From NCBI GenBank assembly GCA_030685015.1, contig JAUXWS010000043.1, forward strand, positions 1 to 64,000: a stretch of 64,000 nt of DNA. Direction: 5' to 3'. This stretch comes from a bacterium. Lineage in GTDB: Bacteria; CAIWAD01. The notes under the pieces are model-generated. The model was not told the origin of the DNA. It did not search any database and was given only the letters and a program-made list of their open reading frames with translations. Of this stretch, positions 1 through 7,764 are shown in pieces (position 1 is the stretch's first letter; each line of letters begins with the position of its first letter). A program made the translations under genes and the position numbers.

Positions 1-315
1 GCCCTGCGCCGGCGCTGGGCGGGGCGGCCGGCCACCCAGTGGGTCGACCTGCGCCAGGAGGGAAGCCAGGCGCGCCGCGCCCTCATCCTGGGACCGCAGG
101 GCCATGTGGCCAGCCTGGACCTGGGGCGGAACGGCGAGCACGTCTTCCATGGGCGCGACGGCCGACGGGTGGCGTTGTCCGTGCAGGACGGCGGATTGGC
201 CGTGGTGGAAGCCGCCTGCCGGCACCGGCACTGTTTGAGGCAGGGTCGCGTCAGCCTGGCGGGGGAGCGTCTGGTGTGCGCCCCGGCCGGTCTGCTGGTG
301 GAGCTGGAGGCCTGA
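1..315 (+). CDS. NusG domain II-containing protein, 5' end cut by window edge
   Basis: The reading frame is open from base 1 to the TGA at 313-315, giving the last 104 codons of a protein whose start lies outside the window. The C-terminal half resembles the NusG_II family. An acidic strand is followed by EAACRHRHCLRQGRV and then ERLVCAPAGLLVELEA, matching the usual EaxCPxxxCvkxG / IVCLPnrlvVei pattern of that fold, with two close cysteines and a third further on. Proteins of this family are often encoded beside rnf and apbE genes, as here (apbE starts 1 nt downstream). Their biochemical role is not known; a link to membrane redox complexes is inferred from context only. The visible part has no signal peptide because the N-terminus is missing. 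Confidence 0.7.
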   Translation, partial: ALRRRWAGRPATQWVDLRQEGSQARRALILGPQGHVASLDLGRNGEHVFHGRDGRRVALSVQDGGLAVVEAACRHRHCLRQGRVSLAGERLVCAPAGLLVELEA

Positions 316-316
316 G

Positions 317-1312
317 ATGCTGCGCCGCACCAGCGAGCCCTTCCGGCGCCAGGCCGGGGCATGGCGCCGCTGGCGGCGCGATCTCCTGCTTGCCCTGCTG
401 GCGGCGGGGATCGGCCTGCTGATCGGTCGCTGCCTGGGAGCGCGCAGCCCGGAGCCGGTCTCGCGCACCCGGCCGCTGATGGGGACCCTGGTGGAGATCC
501 GCCTGCCCGGGCCGCTGGATATGGCCGGGGAGGCCGCGCTGGAGCGGGCCTTCGCCGAAATGGCCCGCCTGGAACGGATCTACAATCCCCGGCAGGTGGA
601 GGAAGGGCCGGCCGACACCGCCGAATCGCTGGAGGTGGCGCAGCTGGTCGAGTTGGGCCGCCGCATCGGCCAGGCCAGCGGCGGGGCGCTGGATCTTCGC
701 CTCCGCGACCTGATCGACCTGTGGGGCTGGGAGTCCGAGCCGCGCCGCCCCACCGAGCGGGAGCTGGATTCCTTGCTGGCCACGCGCACGGTGCGAGACG
801 CCGGAGGCGATCTGGCCGACTATGCCTTTGGCGCCCTGGCCAAGGGCCTGGCCGTGGACCGCGCCCTGGCCGTCCTGCGCGAGGGCGGCGTGACACGGGC
901 CCTGGTCAACGCCGGCGGGGAAGTGGGCGTCCTGGGCCGGGGCTGGACAGTGGGCGTCCAGCATCCGCGCGACGAGGGCGCCCTGCTCGCCAGCTTCACG
1001 CTGGACGAGGGGCGGGCGGTGGCCACCTCGGGGGACTACGAGAACTGCTTCTTTGAAGATGGACGCCGCTGGCATCACCTGCTGGATCCGGCCACCGGCC
1101 GGCCGGCCGACGGGTGCCGTAGCGTCTCCGTGCTGGCCCCCACCTGCGCCGAGGCCGACGCCTGGGCCACCGCCCTGTTCGTGGCGGGGCCGTCGGCGGC
1201 GATGGCATTGGCGGCGGCCCGGCCGGAGCTTGAGGTGCTGGTGGTGGATGCCGACGGCAAGGCCTTGTCCAGCTCCGGCTGGCCGGGTACCGTGGCGGGG
1301 AGGATACAGTGA
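317..1312 (+). CDS. apbE: FAD:protein FMN transferase (ApbE family)
   Basis: 331 residues. An N-terminal arginine-rich stretch is followed by one hydrophobic segment (about residues 24-39), so the enzyme is probably anchored in the inner membrane with its domain outside. The ApbE core is clear: VNAGGEVGV (the VNAGG nucleotide motif), VATSGDYENCF, HHLLDPATGRPADG, and a C-terminal segment with AEADAWATALFVAGP. Family members move FMN from FAD onto a Thr of RnfG, RnfD or NqrC-type subunits with Mg2+. Its place directly before rnfB supports a role in maturing an Rnf complex. The stop overlaps the rnfB start (TGATG), indicating coupled translation. rnfG and rnfD are not in the window, so the target protein is inferred. 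Confidence 0.93.
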   Translation: MLRRTSEPFRRQAGAWRRWRRDLLLALLAAGIGLLIGRCLGARSPEPVSRTRPLMGTLVEIRLPGPLDMAGEAALERAFAEMARLERIYNPRQVEEGPADTAESLEVAQLVELGRRIGQASGGALDLRLRDLIDLWGWESEPRRPTERELDSLLATRTVRDAGGDLADYAFGALAKGLAVDRALAVLREGGVTRALVNAGGEVGVLGRGWTVGVQHPRDEGALLASFTLDEGRAVATSGDYENCFFEDGRRWHHLLDPATGRPADGCRSVSVLAPTCAEADAWATALFVAGPSAAMALAAARPELEVLVVDADGKALSSSGWPGTVAGRIQ

Positions 1313-2136
1313 TGGACCAGGCGGTGCTGCCGGCCCTGCTGGCGATGGGGGGGCTGGGAGCCGTGTTCGCCGGGGCGCTGGCCCTGGCCGATCGCAAGTT
1401 GCGCGTGGAAGAGGATCCGCGCATCGCCCTGGTGGCGGCCGAGCTGCCCGGCGCCAACTGCGGCGCCTGCGGACTGGCCGGCTGCCAGGACTTCGCCGTC
1501 AAGGTGGTGGCGGGGGAGAAGGCCGTGACCGGCTGTCCGGTGGGAGGGGCGGAGGTGGCGGCCGAGATCGCCCGCGTCCTGGGCGTCGAGGCGGGGGAGA
1601 GCGCGCGCCTGGTGGCCCGCGTCCTCTGCCGTGGCGGGGAGGGCAAGGCCGCCGTCAAGGCCGACTACCGTGGACCCTCCTCCTGTGCGGCACAGGCCCT
1701 GGTGGCGGGCGGCGAGAAGGCCTGCCTCCACGGCTGCCTGGGCGGCGCCGATTGCGTGGTGGCCTGCCAGTTCGACGCCCTGGTGATGAACGAGGAGGGC
1801 CTGCCCGAGGTGATCGACGCCCTCTGCACCGGTTGCGGCGTCTGCGCCCGGGCCTGCCCGCGGGACGTGATCGAGCTGCACCCGGAGGACCGCGAGCTCT
1901 TCGTCTTCTGCCGATCCAAGGACGATCCCCGCACGGCCAAGAAAGTCTGCGCGGTGGCCTGCCTGGGCTGCGGCATCTGCGCCCGCAAATCGGACGGCGC
2001 CATCACGGTGCGGGAGAACCTGGCCGTCATCGACCATGAGCGGGTGGATCCCGCCCTCATCCCGCTGGACAAGTGCCGCACGGGCGCCCTCGGTCTCTTG
2101 CACGGCGCGCCGAAGCCGCCCGTCGACGCGTCCTGA
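1312..2136 (+). CDS. rnfB: Rnf electron transport complex iron-sulfur subunit RnfB, short C-terminus
   Basis: 274 residues from ATG 1312; a GTG at 1309 is also possible, and GGGGAGGA lies just upstream. An N-terminal hydrophobic helix (about residues 5-24) is followed by the RnfB-specific 4Fe-4S domain with C50, C53, C58 and C75 (GANCGACGLAGC...C). Ferredoxin-type clusters follow: CLHGCLGGADCVVAC, then CTGCGVCARACP, then CAVACLGCGICARKS. RnfB takes electrons from ferredoxin and feeds the ion-pumping Rnf complex linked to NAD. The last part, where many RnfB proteins carry a further CxxCxxCxxxC cluster, reads DKCRTGALGLLHG here with a single Cys, so the protein ends with fewer clusters than longer RnfB forms. 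The other rnf genes must lie upstream of the window or elsewhere. Confidence 0.9.
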   Translation: MDQAVLPALLAMGGLGAVFAGALALADRKLRVEEDPRIALVAAELPGANCGACGLAGCQDFAVKVVAGEKAVTGCPVGGAEVAAEIARVLGVEAGESARLVARVLCRGGEGKAAVKADYRGPSSCAAQALVAGGEKACLHGCLGGADCVVACQFDALVMNEEGLPEVIDALCTGCGVCARACPRDVIELHPEDRELFVFCRSKDDPRTAKKVCAVACLGCGICARKSDGAITVRENLAVIDHERVDPALIPLDKCRTGALGLLHGAPKPPVDAS

Positions 2137-2161
2137 GCGGCGCAGCCACCTGGAGAAGCCC

Positions 2162-2662
2162 ATGGCCTGGATGCCAGCCAAGGACAGGTCCGCCGACCGG
2201 GAGCTTCAGGTCGAGGAGGGCGTGGTGCGGGAGATCCAGCCGGGACCCCCCCTGCTGGCCCTGGTCCAGCTGGCGGCCGGTCCCGCCTGCGAGGAATGCG
2301 GCGCCCGCCTCTTCTGCCGGCCCGCGGATGCCGGGCGACGCTCCCTGCTCGCCGAAGCGGAAGGTGTGGAGCTTCAGGTGGGGCAGCGCGTCCGTGTGGC
2401 CGTGACCGGGGGCCGTCTGCTCTCCGCCTCCCTCTGGAGCTATGGCTACCCCCTGGCGGGACTTTGCCTGGGCACGGGCCTGGGCTGGCATCTGTCGGCC
2501 GGCCTGCCCGGCCGCGAGGCTCTCTCCTTCCTGGCCGGCCTGCTGCTGGCCGCCCTGCCTCTCTACATCCTGCATGTCCGCAGCCGGCGCCGCCCCGGCC
2601 AAACGTGGCTGCAGGCCCGGGTCTTGCCCACCCTGCCCACCGGGAGCGACCGGCGGACTTGA
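2162..2662 (+). CDS. rseC: SoxR-reducing system RseC-like membrane protein
   Basis: 166 residues from ATG 2162, preceded by TGGAGAAG. The N-terminal soluble part has VVREIQPGPPLLALVQL, then a CEECGARLFC cysteine cluster, then VGQRVRVAV. Two hydrophobic segments follow (about residues 80-100 and 108-126), then a short basic tail. This order (Cys-containing N-terminal domain, 'G..V.V' strand, two helices) is that of the RseC/MucC family, often encoded next to rnfB in FCB and proteobacterial genomes. RseC is tied to keeping SoxR reduced or to envelope sigma control in gammaproteobacteria; here an accessory role to Rnf is inferred from position 25 nt after rnfB. A longer upstream start in the same frame would overlap rnfB by 101 nt and is unlikely. 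Confidence 0.75.
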   Translation: MAWMPAKDRSADRELQVEEGVVREIQPGPPLLALVQLAAGPACEECGARLFCRPADAGRRSLLAEAEGVELQVGQRVRVAVTGGRLLSASLWSYGYPLAGLCLGTGLGWHLSAGLPGREALSFLAGLLLAALPLYILHVRSRRRPGQTWLQARVLPTLPTGSDRRT

Positions 2663-2710
2663 TCGAACCGATCGCGGGCGGCAAGTTGTCCCGGTCAAGC
2701 GGAGACGGCC

Positions 2711-3073
2711 ATGAATTACGACGAAAGCAACATCTTCGCCCGCATCCTGCGCGGAGAAATCCCCTGCCGCAAGGTCTACGAGGACGAGTACGCCCTTGCC
2801 TTCCACGACCTGCATCCGCAGGCCCCCGTCCACGTGCTGGTCATTCCCAAGGGGCCTTACCGCAGTCTGGATGATTTCAGCCGCCTGGCTCCGCCCGAGC
2901 TGCAGGCCGGCTTCCTGCGGGCGGTGGGAGCCACGGCGCGCGAATTGGGACTGCCGCCGCGGGGCTACCGCATCCTGGCCAATCACGGGGCGGATGCCGG
3001 GCAGGAGGTGCCGCATTTCCACGTGCACATCTTCGGTGGGCGCCCCCTGGGTCGCATGGTGACTCCCGGCTGA
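2711..3073 (+). CDS. HIT family (histidine triad) nucleotide-binding protein
   Basis: 120 residues, close to the normal length for HinT-type proteins. It begins NIFARILRGEIPCRKVYED, typical of the bacterial HinT branch, and contains HVLVIPKGPYRSLDDF. The catalytic histidine triad is EVPHFHVHIFGGRPLG (HxHxH). HinT enzymes hydrolyse purine nucleoside phosphoramidates and act in the cytoplasm. SD-like GCGGAGACGG sits before the ATG. It lies 48 nt downstream of the rseC-like gene and is probably the last gene of that transcript, since a new promoter and a terminator-like leader follow. Confidence 0.93.
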   Translation: MNYDESNIFARILRGEIPCRKVYEDEYALAFHDLHPQAPVHVLVIPKGPYRSLDDFSRLAPPELQAGFLRAVGATARELGLPPRGYRILANHGADAGQEVPHFHVHIFGGRPLGRMVTPG

Positions 3074-3108
3074 AGCCGACCGGCCCTTTCAGGGGGGCCG
3101 GGCAAGGG

Positions 3109-3139
3109 TTGGCCGAAGGGAGGCCAATTCCTATGTTGG
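3109..3139 (+). promoter_or_regulatory. Predicted FCB-type promoter of the greA-aro operon
   Basis: TTG (3109-3111), a 20-nt spacer, then TATGTTGG (3132-3139), which fits the Bacteroidetes-like -33/-7 layout TTG-N20-TAnnTTTG with one mismatch. Transcription would start near 3143-3147, giving a leader of about 105 nt before the greA start. The same 20-nt spacing is seen at six other sites in this window. The assignment is from pattern only. Confidence 0.55.
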
Positions 3140-3151
3140 GGCCCGTCGACA

Positions 3152-3163
3152 GGTCCGCGGACC
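3152..3163. promoter_or_regulatory. Perfect 12-bp palindrome in the greA leader
   Basis: GGTCCGCGGACC is fully self-complementary and would lie about 5-10 nt after the predicted start of transcription. It could be an operator for a dimeric repressor or the first hairpin of a structured leader. No known regulator site was recognised. Confidence 0.35.
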
Positions 3164-3208
3164 GCCGGGGCGGCGGCAAAGGGAGTCGCCGTGGGGACAT
3201 GACACGCC

Positions 3209-3233
3209 AGTGGCGCCGCCGGCGCCACTTTTT
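3209..3233 (+). terminator. Intrinsic terminator (attenuator) in the greA leader
   Basis: Stem TGGCGCC (3211-3217), loop GCC, stem GGCGCCA (3221-3227), extended by one or two outer pairs, then CTTTTT (3228-3233). It lies between the predicted promoter and the greA Shine-Dalgarno (AAGGAG, 3242-3247). Its place makes it a leader attenuator, not the end of an upstream gene. A competing pairing is visible: GGCGGCGGC (3169-3177) can pair with 3215-3223 (8 of 9 positions), which would break the terminator. Confidence 0.7.
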
Positions 3234-3252
3234 AATGGATCAAGGAGCGCCG

Positions 3253-3735
3253 GTGAGCCAGGTCATCACACGCAAATCCTATCAGCGGCTCCAGGATGAG
3301 CTGCGGGCCATGCGCGAGGTGGAGCAGCCGGCCATCCGAGATCGGATCGCCTCGGCCCGCGACCTGGGCGACTTGTCGGAGAACGCCGAGTACCACGCCG
3401 CCCGCGAGGAACTCAGCATGCTCATGTACAAGGTCGCCAAGTTGGAGGAGCGCCTCGCCGCCTGCCGCATCGTGGACGAGGACGACGTGGACACCTCCAG
3501 CGTGCGCGCCTTCACGGAAGTGACCTTGATGGATCTGGGCCTGGAGCGCGAGGTGGTCTTCAAGCTGGTGGAGCCCGAGGAGATGGACTTCGCCAGCGGG
3601 CGCATCTCGGTGGGCAGTCCCGTCGCCAAGGGACTGCTGGGCAAGAAAGTGGGCGAGGTGGCGGAGATCCAGGTGCCGGCCGGCACCAAGCGATTCAAGG
3701 TCTTGCGGATCGAAAAGTACTCCGGGGACCGCTGA
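3253..3735 (+). CDS. greA: Transcription elongation factor GreA
   Basis: 160 residues from GTG 3253, chosen because AAGGAG (3242-3247) is correctly spaced for it; an in-frame ATG at 3235 would place that site inside the gene. The N-terminal coiled coil carries the GreA signature ARDLGDLSENAEYHAAREE, whose acidic tip residues (DLSENAEY) enter the RNA polymerase channel to trigger cleavage of backtracked RNA. The C-terminal FKBP-like domain has RISVGSPVAKGLLGKKVGE. The length matches the family (about 158). It leads an operon with aroA 16 nt downstream, and its leader holds a terminator, so the factor may be controlled by attenuation. E. coli greA also has a terminator in its leader (the source of GraL RNAs). 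Confidence 0.96.
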   Translation: MSQVITRKSYQRLQDELRAMREVEQPAIRDRIASARDLGDLSENAEYHAAREELSMLMYKVAKLEERLAACRIVDEDDVDTSSVRAFTEVTLMDLGLEREVVFKLVEPEEMDFASGRISVGSPVAKGLLGKKVGEVAEIQVPAGTKRFKVLRIEKYSGDR

Positions 3736-3751
3736 TCCCCTGAAAGGACTC

Positions 3752-5110
3752 ATGCGCATCCAACCCGCCCGCCGCATTTCCGGCACGTTGCGCCTGCCGG
3801 GTGACAAATCCCTCAGCCACCGGCATCTTCTGCGCGCCGCTCTTGTCGAGGGGCGCAGCGGACTGATCGGGCTGCCCGACGGCCAGGACGTGGGAGCCAG
3901 CCTGGATGCGGTGCAGGCCCTGGGCGTCCGTGTCGAGCGCACGGGCGACCACATCCTCCTGGACAGCCCCGGCCGCGGTGGCTGGCGGGCTCCCGGCGTG
4001 ATCGATTGCGGCAACAGCGGCACGACGGCCCGTCTCCTGATGGGTCTGCTGGCCGGCTCTCCCTTCCCGGTGGAGCTGCGCGGCGACGAGTCGCTCAGCC
4101 GCCGTCCCATGGAACGGGTGGCGCGCCCCCTGCGGCTGATGGGGGCGGAGATCGAGCTGCAGCGCGACGGCTTGCCCCTGCGCCTGCGCGGCGGTTCCCT
4201 GCGCGGCCTGAGCTATGAGCTGCCCGTGCCGTCGGCCCAGCTCAAGAGCGCCGTCGTCCTGGCCGCCCTCCAGGCCGAGGGTGAAAGCCGCATCCGCGAG
4301 CCGCTGCCCAGCCGCGACCACACGGAGCGGTTGCTGGGGCTCACCTCGGAGATGGTCGCCTGCACCAGCAACGGCCGGACGAGCGCCGTGCGGGAGTGGA
4401 TCGTGTCGTCCCGCGACATGCCCCGCCAGCCCTGGAGCGAGGTCCGGCTGCCCGCCGACCCATCCACCGCGGCTTTTTTCGTGGCGGCCATGCTGCTGAT
4501 GGAGGAAGGCGAACTGCTCATCCCCGACCTCCTGGTCAACCCCTTTCGCCGCCAGTACCTGGACGAGCTGATGGAGTGGGGGGCGGCCATCGACCTGGAG
4601 GAGATCCCCGGCGAGGGCTTCTGCGGCCCCGCCTTCTGCGGTGCGCAAGGTTGCCATCCCGGTGAGCAATGCCCCATCGCCGAGCCGGTGGCCCACCTGC
4701 GGGTCAGGGCTGGGTTGCCCCTCAGCGCCCGGCGGGTGGGTGGACCCCTCATCCCCCGCCTGCTGGACGAGATTCCCGTGCTGGCCGCCGTGGCCATGGC
4801 CACCGACGAACCCTTCGTGGTGGAGGATGCCGGTGAACTCCGCCACAAGGAGAGCGACCGCATCAGCGGCGTCTGCCGCATGCTGGCGGCTTTCGGCGGC
4901 CAGGTGGAGGAGCGGGCCGACGGTTTCATCCTGCAACCCCCGGAGCGCATCCGGGCCGGCCGCTTCGATGCCCGGGGCGACCACCGCATGGCCATGGCCG
5001 CCGCCGTGCTGGCCCTGGCGGCGGATGACGAGAGCGTGATCGAGGGGGGCGAAGCGGTGAACTCCAGCTTTCCCGCCTTCCTGGAGACCCTGCGCCGCCT
5101 GGTGGGCTGA
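3752..5110 (+). CDS. aroA: 3-phosphoshikimate 1-carboxyvinyltransferase (EPSP synthase) with a 4-Cys insertion
   Basis: 452 residues; SD GAAAGGA precedes ATG 3752. It transfers enolpyruvyl from PEP to shikimate-3-phosphate in the shikimate pathway. Substrate-binding motifs are LPGDKSLSHR (K19, S20, R24), GNSGTTARLL (87-96), RGDESLSRRPM, the catalytic acidic residue in PRLLDEIPVLA, and DHRMAMAAAVLAL near the end. The pattern is closest to Bacillus-type enzymes. At residues 291-307 there is an extra loop with four cysteines, C291, C296, C301 and C307 (C-x4-C-x4-C-x5-C), where related enzymes go directly from the strand into the next domain. This looks like a metal-binding or disulfide loop and is unusual. 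The gene lies in the greA-aro operon, 37 nt before aroE. Confidence 0.95.
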   Translation: MRIQPARRISGTLRLPGDKSLSHRHLLRAALVEGRSGLIGLPDGQDVGASLDAVQALGVRVERTGDHILLDSPGRGGWRAPGVIDCGNSGTTARLLMGLLAGSPFPVELRGDESLSRRPMERVARPLRLMGAEIELQRDGLPLRLRGGSLRGLSYELPVPSAQLKSAVVLAALQAEGESRIREPLPSRDHTERLLGLTSEMVACTSNGRTSAVREWIVSSRDMPRQPWSEVRLPADPSTAAFFVAAMLLMEEGELLIPDLLVNPFRRQYLDELMEWGAAIDLEEIPGEGFCGPAFCGAQGCHPGEQCPIAEPVAHLRVRAGLPLSARRVGGPLIPRLLDEIPVLAAVAMATDEPFVVEDAGELRHKESDRISGVCRMLAAFGGQVEERADGFILQPPERIRAGRFDARGDHRMAMAAAVLALAADDESVIEGGEAVNSSFPAFLETLRRLVG

Positions 5111-5147
5111 GCACCCTTCCACCGATGCGGCCGCGGAGGAGATGGCC

Positions 5148-6041
5148 ATGCCCGATTACTTTCCCCGTCCCGTCGTCCCCAGTCCCCAGGCCAGGCTGCG
5201 CGTGGGCCTGCTGGGCCGCGGGATCGCCGGCAGCCTCTCGCCCCGCATCCATCGCCGCGCCGCCGAGCTGGCCGGCATCGACCTGGAGTTCGACCTGCTG
5301 GACCTGTCCCGCCGCGAGGAGCTGGGAGCCGCCCTCGCCCGCGCGCACGAGGCCGGCTGGCAGGGCCTCTCCGTCACCATGCCCTGGAAGACGGCCCTTG
5401 AACCCCACCTGCTGGGGATGAGCCCGGAGGCCATCTCCATCGGCGGCGTCAACCTGCTGCTGCGGGCCGAGCAGGGCTGGATCGGCGAGAACAGCGACAG
5501 CGAGGGCTTCCTGCGACCCCTGGCCCGCCGTCGGCTGGCCTTCAGCCACGCCCTGGTGGTGGGGGGCGGCGGCGCGGCGCGGGCCGTGCTGCACGTCCTC
5601 GCCTCCATGCCCTTCGTCGAGGCGGTGACCGTGCGCAGCCGCCGGCGCGACTCCGCCCGCGCCCTGGTCGAGGAGTTCTCCACGGCCCGGGCCCGCTGGA
5701 CGGCCCTGGGCTGGGCGGACCCCCTCCCCGCGCCGGCCGATCTCATCGTCAATGCCACGCCGCTGGGGACGGAGGGTCCCCTCGCGGCGGAGCTGCCCTG
5801 TCCGCCGGAGTGGATCCAGCCAGGCGCCGCCTGCTTCGATCTGGTCTACCGGCCTCGCCGGACGGCCTTTCTCGCGGCCGCCCGGGACCGTGGCGCTCGG
5901 ACGGTGGAGGGGCTGGAGATGCTGGTGGCTCAGGCCCGGCGCGCCTTTGAGGCGTGGAGCGGCCTCCCCTTCGCCGAGGAGGATCTGCGGCGCGAGCTGG
6001 AGCTGGTCGCGCCCGGCGGACCGGCGGAGTCCACCCCATGA
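5148..6041 (+). CDS. aroE: Shikimate dehydrogenase (divergent)
   Basis: 297 residues from ATG 5148, preferred over ATG 5142 because GGAGGA (5135-5140) is 7 nt from 5148 but 1 nt from 5142. It reduces 3-dehydroshikimate with NADPH. Motifs are recognisable but altered: SLSP of the shikimate site, SVTMPWK with the catalytic Lys (usually NVTxPxK), ENSDSEGF with the catalytic Asp (usually NTD), VVGGGGAARAV as the nucleotide-binding loop, and NATPLGTEG. The C-terminal helix TVEGLEMLVAQA matches the family. Key residues are kept, so it should be active, though a quinate/shikimate dehydrogenase of related type is possible. The stop overlaps the aroC start (ATGA). Confidence 0.88.
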   Translation: MPDYFPRPVVPSPQARLRVGLLGRGIAGSLSPRIHRRAAELAGIDLEFDLLDLSRREELGAALARAHEAGWQGLSVTMPWKTALEPHLLGMSPEAISIGGVNLLLRAEQGWIGENSDSEGFLRPLARRRLAFSHALVVGGGGAARAVLHVLASMPFVEAVTVRSRRRDSARALVEEFSTARARWTALGWADPLPAPADLIVNATPLGTEGPLAAELPCPPEWIQPGAACFDLVYRPRRTAFLAAARDRGARTVEGLEMLVAQARRAFEAWSGLPFAEEDLRRELELVAPGGPAESTP

Positions 6042-7234
6042 GATGGCTTTCCGCCGGGGAGTCCCATGGCCCCGCCATGGGCATCGTGCTGGAGGGACTG
6101 CCGGCGGGCCTCCCCCTCAGCGCGGACCGCATCGATCGGGAACTGGCGCGGCGCCAGCAGGGCCATGGCCGCGGCGGGCGCATGGGCATCGAGCAGGATC
6201 GGGTGGAGATCCTGGCCGGGCTGCGCCACGGCCTCACCCTGGGCAGCCCCCTGCTTCTGGTCGTGCCCAACCTGGACCACGCCAACTGGGCCGAGGCCAT
6301 GGCCCCGGCCCCGCCTGGCGATGGCGCCGCCGCCGGGGCGCCCGTGCGCGTGCCACGGCCGGGCCACGCCGACCTGCCCGGCGCCCTCAAATACGGGCAT
6401 CGGGATCTGCGCAACGTCCTGGAGCGGGCCAGCGCCCGCGAGACGGTCAACCGCGTATTGGCCGGGGCGGTGGCCGTGCAGCTGCTGGAGCCGCTCGGCG
6501 TGCAGACCGGCGCCTTCGTGACGGCGCTGGGCGGCCTGGAAGCGGCGCCGGGCAGCCGTCCCTCTCTCGAGACGCCCGCGGGCGAGTTGGCCGCCCGCGC
6601 CGACGCCAGTCCGGTGGCCTGCCTGGATCCGGAAGCCGAGGCCCGCATGGTGGCGGCCATCGACGCGGCGCGCGAGGCGGGGGACACCCTGGGCGGCGTG
6701 GTGGAATGCCGCGCCACCGGCCTGCCCGCCGGTCTCGGCAGCCATGTCCACTGGGACCGCCGGCTGGATGGACGCCTGGCCGCCGCCCTGCTCAGCCTGC
6801 CCGCCGTCAAGGGGCTGGAGATCGGCGAGGCCTTTGCCGCCGCCGCCCAGGGCGGTCGGGCGGCTCTCGATCCCATCCTGCCCATGCCCGGGGGACGGGT
6901 GGGTCGGGGCGGCAATCGCCAGGGCGGCCTGGAGGGCGGCATGACGACGGGCGAGACCCTCTGGCTGCGCCTGGCCATGAAACCGCTCTCGACCCTGCGC
7001 CGCCCCTTGCCCAGTGTGCAGCTGGACAGCCTGGCGCCCCACTCCGCACACCGTGAGCGGAGCGACGTCTGCGCCCTGCCCGCCCTGGCCGTCATCGCCG
7101 GACACGTGCTGGCCTGGGAGGCGGCCCGCGCCCTGCTGGAGGTCTTCGGCGCCGACAGCTGGGAGGAGACGCGTCGCCGCCTCCAGGAGGGCGAGCGGCG
7201 CTGGGCCTCCATCACGGGGCCGGAGCCGGCATGA
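6038..7234 (+). CDS. aroC: Chorismate synthase
   Basis: 398 residues from ATG 6038, which overlaps the aroE stop. The enzyme makes chorismate from EPSP and needs reduced FMN. The three signatures are present: GESHGPAM at residues 7-14, the basic RQQGHGRGGRM with EQDRVEI, RPGHADLPGALKYGHRD..NVLERASARET, and NRQGGLEGGMTTGE near residues 304-317. The length is slightly above the usual 350-390. It overlaps aroK by 4 nt, and translation of aroE-aroC-aroK-pabC is probably coupled throughout. Confidence 0.96.
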   Translation: MRWLSAGESHGPAMGIVLEGLPAGLPLSADRIDRELARRQQGHGRGGRMGIEQDRVEILAGLRHGLTLGSPLLLVVPNLDHANWAEAMAPAPPGDGAAAGAPVRVPRPGHADLPGALKYGHRDLRNVLERASARETVNRVLAGAVAVQLLEPLGVQTGAFVTALGGLEAAPGSRPSLETPAGELAARADASPVACLDPEAEARMVAAIDAAREAGDTLGGVVECRATGLPAGLGSHVHWDRRLDGRLAAALLSLPAVKGLEIGEAFAAAAQGGRAALDPILPMPGGRVGRGGNRQGGLEGGMTTGETLWLRLAMKPLSTLRRPLPSVQLDSLAPHSAHRERSDVCALPALAVIAGHVLAWEAARALLEVFGADSWEETRRRLQEGERRWASITGPEPA

Positions 7235-7764
7235 TCATCCTGGTGGGCTTCATGGCCTGCGGCAAGACGATGCTGGGCTCCCTGCTCGCCCTCTGCCTGG
7301 GGCGCCCCTTCAAGGATCTGGACCGCGAGGTGGAGCGGGTGGCGGGCTGCCCGGTGGGAGAGATCTTCCGCCGCGAGGGCGAAGCAGGCTTCCGCCGACG
7401 AGAGGAGGAGGCCTTCCGTCGACTGGCGGGCGCCGTCCGGGGTGTGCTGGCCGTGGGCGGCGGCCTGCCCTGCCGGCCGGGCCTGGCGCGGCGGCTGCGC
7501 GAGGCCGGGCTTTGCCTCTACCTGGACACCGACCTCGACCTGATCATCCAGCGCTTGGCGGGACCGGCGGCCGCCTCCCGCCCCCTCCTGGCGGATCTGC
7601 CGGCGGATGAGCGGGCCGGCCGCGTGCGGGCGCTGCACGCCGAGCGCGACCCCCACTACCGGCGCGCCGGCCGGGCCGTGCCCCTGCCCGCCGACGAGAG
7701 CGCCGAGCAGCATTTGGACCGTCTCCTGGCGGCGGTGGCCGGGGGCGGAAAGGAACCGGCATGA
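7231..7764 (+). CDS. aroK: Shikimate kinase
   Basis: 177 residues. The P-loop GFMACGKT (residues 6-13) binds ATP; FKDLDREVE and FRRREEEAFRRL hold the shikimate-binding Asp and Arg; VLAVGGGLP is the GGG substrate loop; the lid region contains SRPLLAD with an arginine. It phosphorylates shikimate before AroA acts. The order aroA-aroE-aroC-aroK in one operon covers four consecutive or linked steps of the pathway. aroB, aroD and the DAHP synthase are not in the window. ATGA overlaps join it to both neighbours. Confidence 0.93.
   Translation: MIILVGFMACGKTMLGSLLALCLGRPFKDLDREVERVAGCPVGEIFRREGEAGFRRREEEAFRRLAGAVRGVLAVGGGLPCRPGLARRLREAGLCLYLDTDLDLIIQRLAGPAAASRPLLADLPADERAGRVRALHAERDPHYRRAGRAVPLPADESAEQHLDRLLAAVAGGGKEPA

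Noticed and set aside
3085-3110. CCGGCCC/GGGCCGG hairpin after the HIT gene as terminator
   Set aside because: The stem is good but no T-run follows and it abuts the predicted greA promoter; too weak to list.
3109-3252. Longer greA start or a leader peptide in the same frame
   Set aside because: It would run through the terminator and place the AAGGAG site inside the gene; GTG 3253 gives the normal GreA length.
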